The notes under the pieces are model-generated. The model was not told the origin of the DNA. It ran no database searches and was given only the letters and a program-made list of their open reading frames with translations. DNA of 60,485 nt, taken from assembly GCF_002954455.1 (NCBI RefSeq), contig NZ_MSCC01000002.1:1-60485 (forward strand). Direction: 5' to 3'. This document shows, in pieces, positions 55,004 to 60,485 of the stretch. Within the stretch, counting starts at the first letter, position 1, and each line of letters starts with the position of its first letter. Both the position numbers and the translations under genes were made by a program. The DNA comes from Photobacterium aquimaris (lineage in GTDB: Bacteria; Pseudomonadota; Gammaproteobacteria; Enterobacterales; Vibrionaceae).

Positions 55004-55694
55004 TTCTAAGGCTCCTTCCTTTGATCTTGCCGTACTTATTAAAATAAACGCTCTATCTGATATTTGTTCACACTAGCCTTACATTCTTGGACCTGCTGTT
55101 TTACAGTCACTTCAATATAATACGTGATTATTACAAACACATTGCATATGCCAAACATAACAACACAGATGCATATTTATGGCAAGCAAAGGAATTAACA
55201 TTTTTAGAACCATTACCATTTGGTATTAACAAATTAATCACTAGCGTGTAAAAGAAATCATTTTATTAACATAAGATTTTATTATCAAATGAATAAAAAA
55301 AAGTAATAATTCATTTGATATCATAGCATTATAAAACCACATGCGTATTAATACCCATTAGTGAGTTAATTAAATGTTGCATACTTTTTAAAATTTGAGA
55401 TTTTAATACGGATAAGTGGTCGGATGACTTTAATAAAATAGAAGGGTTAAGAACTGGATAGTTTTTTTGAAAATGTTACAAAAATGGTACTAAATTATAA
55501 ATTCACTCTCAAAGATTGAATCTCATAATATTGCCCAAATAATATTAATAACGAAGCTTTTGCAGTAATAAACATCGATTCCACGCTGATTATTTTAAAA
55601 AATCGGGGTATAAAATGTGAACTTAATCAAATTTTAGTAGTCCGAAAAAAATTGTTCCATCGTAAGTATTTTAAATTTCAAAGGAAGTCTCGGT
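55004..55694. other. Long divergent regulatory region, phaB-moxR
   Basis: 690 bases without a gene, very AT-rich. Holds the pha promoter (-) and the moxR-operon promoter (+). A perfect 12-bp inverted repeat tatcaaatgaat / attcatttgata (55283-55294 and 55309-55320, 14-base spacer) stands out as an operator or hairpin. No small gene with a credible ribosome site was seen. Confidence 0.55.
55283..55320. promoter_or_regulatory. 12-bp inverted repeat in the phaB-moxR gap
   Basis: Perfect 12+12 repeat with a 14-base A-rich spacer, 280 bases from phaB and 375 from moxR. It could bind a dimeric regulator; the regulator is unknown. Confidence 0.45.
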
Positions 55695-56651
55695 ATGTTA
55701 GCTAGCACATTTCAACGTCTAAATGATTATCTCCAAAGTCAGGTTATCGGTCAGCCTAATTTAGTAAAACAACTCCTAATTGCATTACTTGCTGATGGTC
55801 ATATTCTTGTTGAAGGTCCTCCAGGATTAGCGAAAACACGTGCTGTAAAAGTACTTGCAGATTGTATTGAAGGGGATTTTCATCGGATTCAATTTACGCC
55901 CGATCTATTACCTTCTGATTTAACAGGTACTGATATTTTCCGTCCAGAAACAGCAGAATTTACTTTTCAACCTGGGCCTATCTTTAATTCATTAGTGCTT
56001 GCTGATGAAATTAACCGTGCGCCAGCAAAAGTACAGGCGGCGATGTTAGAAGCAATGGCTGAAAAACAAATCACGGCCGGTCGTAAAACCTACCCATTAC
56101 CTGAATTGTTTTTAGTAATGGCAACCCAAAACCCGATTGAACAAGAAGGGACTTACCCATTACCTGAAGCACAATTAGATCGCTTTTTATTACAGCTCAA
56201 TGTCGATTACCCCAATGCAGAGAGCGAACTTGAAATTCTACGCCTTAATCGTGGCGAAGCATTAGGCGTTGCAGCTGCTGAACAAATTCATATTAGTCAA
56301 AGTGATATTTTTGCGGCTCGCAAAGAAATACTCAATATTCATATGGCTGACGATGTTGAGCATTACATTATTCGCTTAGTGATGGCGACCCGTGAACCAC
56401 ACCGCTTTGGTGAACAATTACAATCGTGGCTACAAATGGGTGTGAGTCCACGTGCAACGTTGGCGCTTGATCGTTGTGCACGTGCGCATGCTTGGTTAAG
56501 CGGTCGAGATTTTGTAACACCTGAAGATGTTCAAGTAATGACATATCCAGTACTACGTCACCGTTTATTATTAAGCTATGAAGCACAAGCTGAAGGAATT
56601 GCAGCAGATCGTGTTGTCGATACGCTTATTTCGCAGGTTGCTAGCTTATGA
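55695..56651 (+). CDS. MoxR-family AAA ATPase
   Basis: 318 residues. Walker A GPPGLAKT, Walker B LVLADEINRAP, sensor MATQNPIEQEGTYPLPEAQLDRF, and the C-terminal AAA lid. MoxR proteins act with VWA-domain proteins as chaperones or remodelers. First gene of a tightly overlapping operon (4-base ATGA overlap with the next). AAGGAAG before the ATG. Confidence 0.95.
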   Translation: MLASTFQRLNDYLQSQVIGQPNLVKQLLIALLADGHILVEGPPGLAKTRAVKVLADCIEGDFHRIQFTPDLLPSDLTGTDIFRPETAEFTFQPGPIFNSLVLADEINRAPAKVQAAMLEAMAEKQITAGRKTYPLPELFLVMATQNPIEQEGTYPLPEAQLDRFLLQLNVDYPNAESELEILRLNRGEALGVAAAEQIHISQSDIFAARKEILNIHMADDVEHYIIRLVMATREPHRFGEQLQSWLQMGVSPRATLALDRCARAHAWLSGRDFVTPEDVQVMTYPVLRHRLLLSYEAQAEGIAADRVVDTLISQVASL

Positions 56652-57598
56652 AATCAGCACACATCAACGTAGCGCTGCCACCCCATAGCGATGGCGTCAA
56701 TGTGTGTCTTGCAGAGCTACTGCAATATAAAAATCAAGCTGTAAGGTGGTTAGCACCTGCAAAAAGTATTTGGTCACAGCTTAATGGACACCATCAAAGT
56801 CGCCATAAAGGGCGAGGAATGAATTTTTCAGAAGTTCGCCCGTATCAAGCGGGAGATGATATTCGTTCCATTGACTGGCGGGTGACTGCACGTACCGGCA
56901 AAACACATACTAAGCTGTTCACAGAAGAACGTGAACAGCCAGTCATGTTATTTATCGATATTAGTACCAGTATGCAATTTGGGTCGCAGTTAATGCTTAA
57001 ATCAGTCCAAGCGGCACATTTTGCTAGTTTACTGAGTTGGTTAGCTATTGATGAACAAGATCGTATAGGCGCTGTTATCTATAACGGTATTAGTACCATT
57101 GAATGTAAACCAACAGCACGCCAACGAGGACCATTACATATTATAAACGCGTTAATTTCAGCCCAGCAGGATGCATTAAAAGCGCTTGATCATGCTAATA
57201 ATGACGGCTTCTCAACGGCTTTAAAACGTTTGCATTATCTTTGCCCTAAAGGTAGTGAGATTATTGTTATCAGTGATTTTTACCCTTTAAAAGCCACAGA
57301 TAAACGCCGTTTAAGCCAACTTCGTCAGCATAATCGAATCCAATTTGTCCAAATTTATGATCCACTTGAACAAGGGCAAACACAATTTCGAGGCTATGAA
57401 CATGTTACTGATAATCAGCAATCGGCATGGCTAGACTTTTCAGCCAAAAAAACGCGTGACTCATTAAGCGCGCAATATCAGCACCACCAAAATTTTATTA
57501 CTGAAATGGCAACCTCACTTGCCATACCATTGCATTCGCTGTCAGCGGCGCAACCTTTATTGCAGCAGCTTGGCGCACACTCACAAGGGATCAGGTAA
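56648..57598 (+). CDS. DUF58 protein with VWA-like domain
   Basis: 316 residues. DUF58 signature RPYQAGDDIRSIDWRVTART, followed by a VWA-like site FIDISTSMQFG. It has no membrane anchor, so it is likely cytoplasmic and bound by MoxR. It overlaps moxR by 4 bases and the next gene by 1 base (TAATG). Confidence 0.93.
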   Translation: MKSAHINVALPPHSDGVNVCLAELLQYKNQAVRWLAPAKSIWSQLNGHHQSRHKGRGMNFSEVRPYQAGDDIRSIDWRVTARTGKTHTKLFTEEREQPVMLFIDISTSMQFGSQLMLKSVQAAHFASLLSWLAIDEQDRIGAVIYNGISTIECKPTARQRGPLHIINALISAQQDALKALDHANNDGFSTALKRLHYLCPKGSEIIVISDFYPLKATDKRRLSQLRQHNRIQFVQIYDPLEQGQTQFRGYEHVTDNQQSAWLDFSAKKTRDSLSAQYQHHQNFITEMATSLAIPLHSLSAAQPLLQQLGAHSQGIR

Positions 57599-58119
57599 TG
57601 ACACAACCGACAACACCCACATTGCCATTGGCTGATATTCACCTTCACTCCGCTCCCAGCTATTGGCCGCTACCGTGGGGATGGTGGGTAGTGATCATCG
57701 TGACCCTTATCGTCATTATCGCTACTGGTTACCACTATCGCCGCCGTTGTCAGCACTTTGCAGCGAAACAAGAAGCAATAAAAATTCTAAAAACTTTGCA
57801 ACCTGAAGTCGGTTTAACAGCAATCAACACCTTATTGAAACAAGCGGCATTGAGCTACTTTCCACGTTCAATTGTTGCTCCATTAACAGGCATGCAATGG
57901 TTAGTATTTCTTGATCAGCATTTACCTGTTAAATTTCAAGGGTTTGTTGATAAACAATCGTTATGGCAACAAGGTGTATTCTCCCCTACACCATTAACTG
58001 CAGAGCAATTTAACGACTGTCGACAACAAGCATTATTGTGGCTACAACATGCACTGCCAGCTAAAGCCAACAGCCATGATGGCAATAGTGTGATCACCAA
58101 GGAGTCATCCAATGTTTGA
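57598..58119 (+). CDS. DUF4381 membrane protein
   Basis: 173 residues. The conserved segment ADIHLHSAPSYWPLPWGWW precedes one transmembrane helix (VVIIVTLIVIIATGYHY), then a cytoplasmic domain. A constant member of MoxR/Bat operons; role unknown. Overlaps the next gene by 8 bases. Confidence 0.9.
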   Translation: MTQPTTPTLPLADIHLHSAPSYWPLPWGWWVVIIVTLIVIIATGYHYRRRCQHFAAKQEAIKILKTLQPEVGLTAINTLLKQAALSYFPRSIVAPLTGMQWLVFLDQHLPVKFQGFVDKQSLWQQGVFSPTPLTAEQFNDCRQQALLWLQHALPAKANSHDGNSVITKESSNV

Positions 58120-59077
58120 GTTTGTATGGCTATGGGCCTGGGCCTTATTGCCCTTAGCATGGTTAGTGTATCGATTTAGTAAACCTGTCGCACAACCAGC
58201 AGCAATTCATCTGCCACAGTTGCCACAAGGCGTTGGTCAGCAACAACCAAGTTCGATTATTCGTAAAGTGTTAATGACATTAGTCTGGGTAAGTTTAGTC
58301 TGCGCAGTCGCACGTCCAGTATGGTATGGCGATCCGATTGAAATTAAACCTGAACATCGAGATATGTTATTGGCGGTTGATCTATCAGGATCAATGGCGA
58401 TCCCCGATATGGTGACTAAAGATGGTCAAAGTATCGATCGCTTAACAGCAGTAAAACATGTGTTATCCGATTTTATTGCTAAACGCAAAGGTGACCGATT
58501 AGGACTGGTGGTTTTTGCGGATCATGGTTATTTACAAACACCATTAACTTTTGATCGCAAAACCGTTGAACAGCAACTTAATCGCACCGTATTAGGCTTA
58601 ATTGGTCAAAGTACTGCAATTGGTGAAGGGCTCGGTGTTGCCACCAAAACCTTCATTGATAGCAAAGCACCTCAGCGAGTAATTATTTTACTCAGTGATG
58701 GTGGCAATACGTCTGGTGTCATTGGGCCTATTGAAGCAGCAAAACTGGCTCAAGAAAGCGGTGTGAAAATTTATACCGTCGGTATTGGCGCAGATAAAAT
58801 GATCCAAAAAGGCTTCTTTGGTGATCGCGTGGTCAATCCTTCTTCTGATCTGGATGAAAAGACCTTAAGTAAGATTGCATCAATGACCGGTGGGGAATAT
58901 TTCCGTGCTCGAAACCCACAGCAACTTGCAAAAATTTATGACGTTATTAATAAGCTTCAACCCGTGAATAATGCCCAGCAAACTTGGCGACCACGTGATG
59001 AGCTATTTCGTTACCCATTAGCATTTGCATTGCTATTATCTGTTGTTATCGCTTTCATGAGGAAACGTCATGGCTGA
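58112..59077 (+). CDS. batA: VWA-domain membrane protein, BatA-like
   Basis: 321 residues. TM near the N-terminus (VWLWAWALLPLAWLVYRF), a second at about 50-70, the VWA domain with a complete metal site (AVDLSGSMAI, later TAIGEGLG and LLSDGGNTSG) and a C-terminal TM. Periplasmic or cytoplasmic facing as in Bat proteins. 8-base overlap with the next gene. Confidence 0.92.
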   Translation: MFEFVWLWAWALLPLAWLVYRFSKPVAQPAAIHLPQLPQGVGQQQPSSIIRKVLMTLVWVSLVCAVARPVWYGDPIEIKPEHRDMLLAVDLSGSMAIPDMVTKDGQSIDRLTAVKHVLSDFIAKRKGDRLGLVVFADHGYLQTPLTFDRKTVEQQLNRTVLGLIGQSTAIGEGLGVATKTFIDSKAPQRVIILLSDGGNTSGVIGPIEAAKLAQESGVKIYTVGIGADKMIQKGFFGDRVVNPSSDLDEKTLSKIASMTGGEYFRARNPQQLAKIYDVINKLQPVNNAQQTWRPRDELFRYPLAFALLLSVVIAFMRKRHG

Positions 59078-60485
59078 TTTTACCTTTATGCATCCACAAT
59101 GGTTTGCTGCGTTAATTCCCTTGATCATTGTTCTGCCATGGTTAAAAGGCAAAGCACAACAGTCAGGGTTAATTGCGCCTCACCTTGCTCAAAAATTGGG
59201 GCTAACTCAGCAACAACCTAAGCGATGGCCGCTCGCTTTATTAGCACTCGGTTGGTTAATTGCCGTTATTGCAATGGCAGGACCGAGCTGGCAAAAAGTT
59301 AAACTCCCCGCCTATAACCTCAGTGGCGCACGAGTACTGGTGATGAATATGTCACAGTCAATGTATGCCACTGACATTAAGCCCAATCGCCTAGCCCAAG
59401 AAAGGTTTAAAGCATTAGATATGTTACCTGGCTGGAAAGAAGGCAGTACCGGATTAGTCGCTTTCGCTGGTGATGGCTATGAAGTGAGCCCGTTAACTAC
59501 AGATAGCAGTACCTTACGTAATTTAATTCCAAGCTTATCGCCCGACGTTATGCCAATTTCTGGTAACAATGCCGCTAAAGGGATCGCCGAAGCAATACGA
59601 TTACTCAAGCAAGCGGGTCATAATAGCGGTGACATTATATTAATGACTGATGGTATGACCAAAGCCGTTGCTCAACAAGCATTGGCAGAGCTAAAAGGCA
59701 CTCACTATCGCGTTTCTATTCTTGCAATGGGGACCGTTGAAGGTGCGCCGATTATGCTTCCCAATGGCAGCTTGCTGTCTGAAAATGGCAATCCAGTAAT
59801 AAGTAAAATAGATATCAGTACCCTGATGTCGATTACTGATAGTACTGGTGGCATCTTACAAATGGCACAAACAACTGATAATGATGTTAATGCGATTGTG
59901 AACTTTACCGCTAAGCCATTAGCAAGTGGTAAAAAAGGCCATGAAAAAGAGTTACAAGAACGCTTAAATGGTGGCTTTTGGTTAATTCTACCCTTGTTAT
60001 TATTAGCATTACTTGGCTTTCGCCGTGGCATTGTTTTAGCTGCGATGTTTGTTTTATTGCCGATTGATCATGCTCAAGCAAGTCCATGGATCAATACCAA
60101 TCGTCAAGCTTATGAAACCTTCACCGACGGTAATTTTAAAAAAGCGGCACAAGATTTTACCTCTCCACAATGGAAAGGTATTGCGGAATATAAAGCCCAA
60201 CAATATGACCAAGCAATAGCGACCTTAAAACCACTCAAAGATCCAACATCACAATACAACTTAGGCAATGCCTATGCACAAAAAGGTGATTATAAACAAG
60301 CAGCTGCAACTTATGAGAAAGTGTTAAAGCAGCAACCTAATTTTGCCGATGCGAAAAAAAACTTAGCCATTATTGAACAAGCAGAAAAGCAGAAACAACA
60401 GCAAAAGAAGGATAAATCAGGAAAACAAGGTCAGCAAGGTAACAAAGACCAGCAGCAACAAGGTCAGCAAGGCAACAAAGACCAG
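59070..60485 (+). CDS. batB: VWA-TPR membrane protein, BatB/BatC-like, truncated by the window edge
   Basis: 472 residues are visible and the frame is open to the last base. TMs at about 10-25 and 53-70; VWA domain at about 85-290 with VMNMSQSMYATD, so the first metal-site Asp is Asn (N93), while S95 and S97 remain. A C-terminal TM (GGFWLILPLLLLALLGF) is followed by a periplasmic segment with TPR units (SQYNLGNAYAQKGDYKQAA), then a Gln/Lys/Gly-rich tail with repeats of GQQGNKDQ. Last known gene of the MoxR operon. Confidence 0.92.
   Translation, partial: MADFTFMHPQWFAALIPLIIVLPWLKGKAQQSGLIAPHLAQKLGLTQQQPKRWPLALLALGWLIAVIAMAGPSWQKVKLPAYNLSGARVLVMNMSQSMYATDIKPNRLAQERFKALDMLPGWKEGSTGLVAFAGDGYEVSPLTTDSSTLRNLIPSLSPDVMPISGNNAAKGIAEAIRLLKQAGHNSGDIILMTDGMTKAVAQQALAELKGTHYRVSILAMGTVEGAPIMLPNGSLLSENGNPVISKIDISTLMSITDSTGGILQMAQTTDNDVNAIVNFTAKPLASGKKGHEKELQERLNGGFWLILPLLLLALLGFRRGIVLAAMFVLLPIDHAQASPWINTNRQAYETFTDGNFKKAAQDFTSPQWKGIAEYKAQQYDQAIATLKPLKDPTSQYNLGNAYAQKGDYKQAAATYEKVLKQQPNFADAKKNLAIIEQAEKQKQQQKKDKSGKQGQQGNKDQQQQGQQGNKDQ

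Noticed and set aside
55283..55320. Rho-independent terminator
   Set aside because: It is far from both flanking gene ends, which are gene starts on either side, and lacks a G+C-rich stem; more likely an operator or RNA element.
59705..60031. 108-codon minus-strand frame inside the batB-like gene
   Set aside because: The plus-strand VWA/TPR frame runs through the whole region and overlaps batA in the usual Bat operon way.

Overview
The window is about 60.5 kb of AT-rich, gene-dense gammaproteobacterial chromosome. I infer Vibrionaceae, most likely Photobacterium: the gene set combines a phaB-phaA-phaP-phaC polyhydroxybutyrate operon, a bacterial TrmY-like methyltransferase, a diverged PurA, a DUF4332 protein, a YfcZ protein and a MoxR/Bat operon. 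This rests on recalled protein families, not on a database search. I see no rRNA, tRNA, CRISPR array, prophage or intact insertion sequence.

Left part (1-14.5 kb): the 3' end of hemB, a GNAT acetyltransferase, a small Cys-rich protein, a GFA-family protein, a SAM methyltransferase and a small secreted protein. Next comes a tight three-gene operon, TonB-dependent receptor / YfiR-like periplasmic protein / membrane diguanylate cyclase, which looks like a ligand-to-c-di-GMP signalling unit. It is followed by a 65-residue orphan, a DyP-type peroxidase, a lipoprotein, a PldB-like lysophospholipase and a patatin-like protein.

Middle part (14.6-36.5 kb): an AarF/UbiB-like gene broken by a one-base homopolymer shortfall, a POT peptide transporter with an altered proton-coupling motif, TrmY, a DCC thiol-disulfide protein facing a 43-residue DUF2256 protein, a second-type PurA with a divergent LysR gene, two neighbouring lipoproteins (an NlpE-like one with an apparent frameshift and an Ala-rich LEA-like one), and a LysR/MATE pair. 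Then comes a minus-strand operon of response regulator, histidine kinase, sugar-type solute-binding protein and esterase that has no transporter, a ProX-ProW-ProV betaine-type transporter with a second binding protein behind an internal terminator, YidA, and a YgiW-like protein.

Right part (36.6-60.5 kb): a TetR-controlled RND efflux pair, a NemR/NemA-like pair with three copies of one operator motif, PldA, a PAS-LuxR regulator, a lipoprotein amidohydrolase, an unusual RecQ-family helicase, small proteins, the pha operon with hairpins on both sides of the phasin gene, a 690-bp intergenic region, and a MoxR-DUF58-DUF4381-BatA-BatB operon that runs off the right edge.

The most interesting candidates are the TonB/YfiR/diguanylate cyclase unit, the transporter-less binding protein/two-component operon, the LEA-like lipoprotein beside NlpE, and the Asn-for-Asp change in the BatB metal site. 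Two genes carry apparent one-base deficits in homopolymers, so sequencing error must be excluded before they are called broken.
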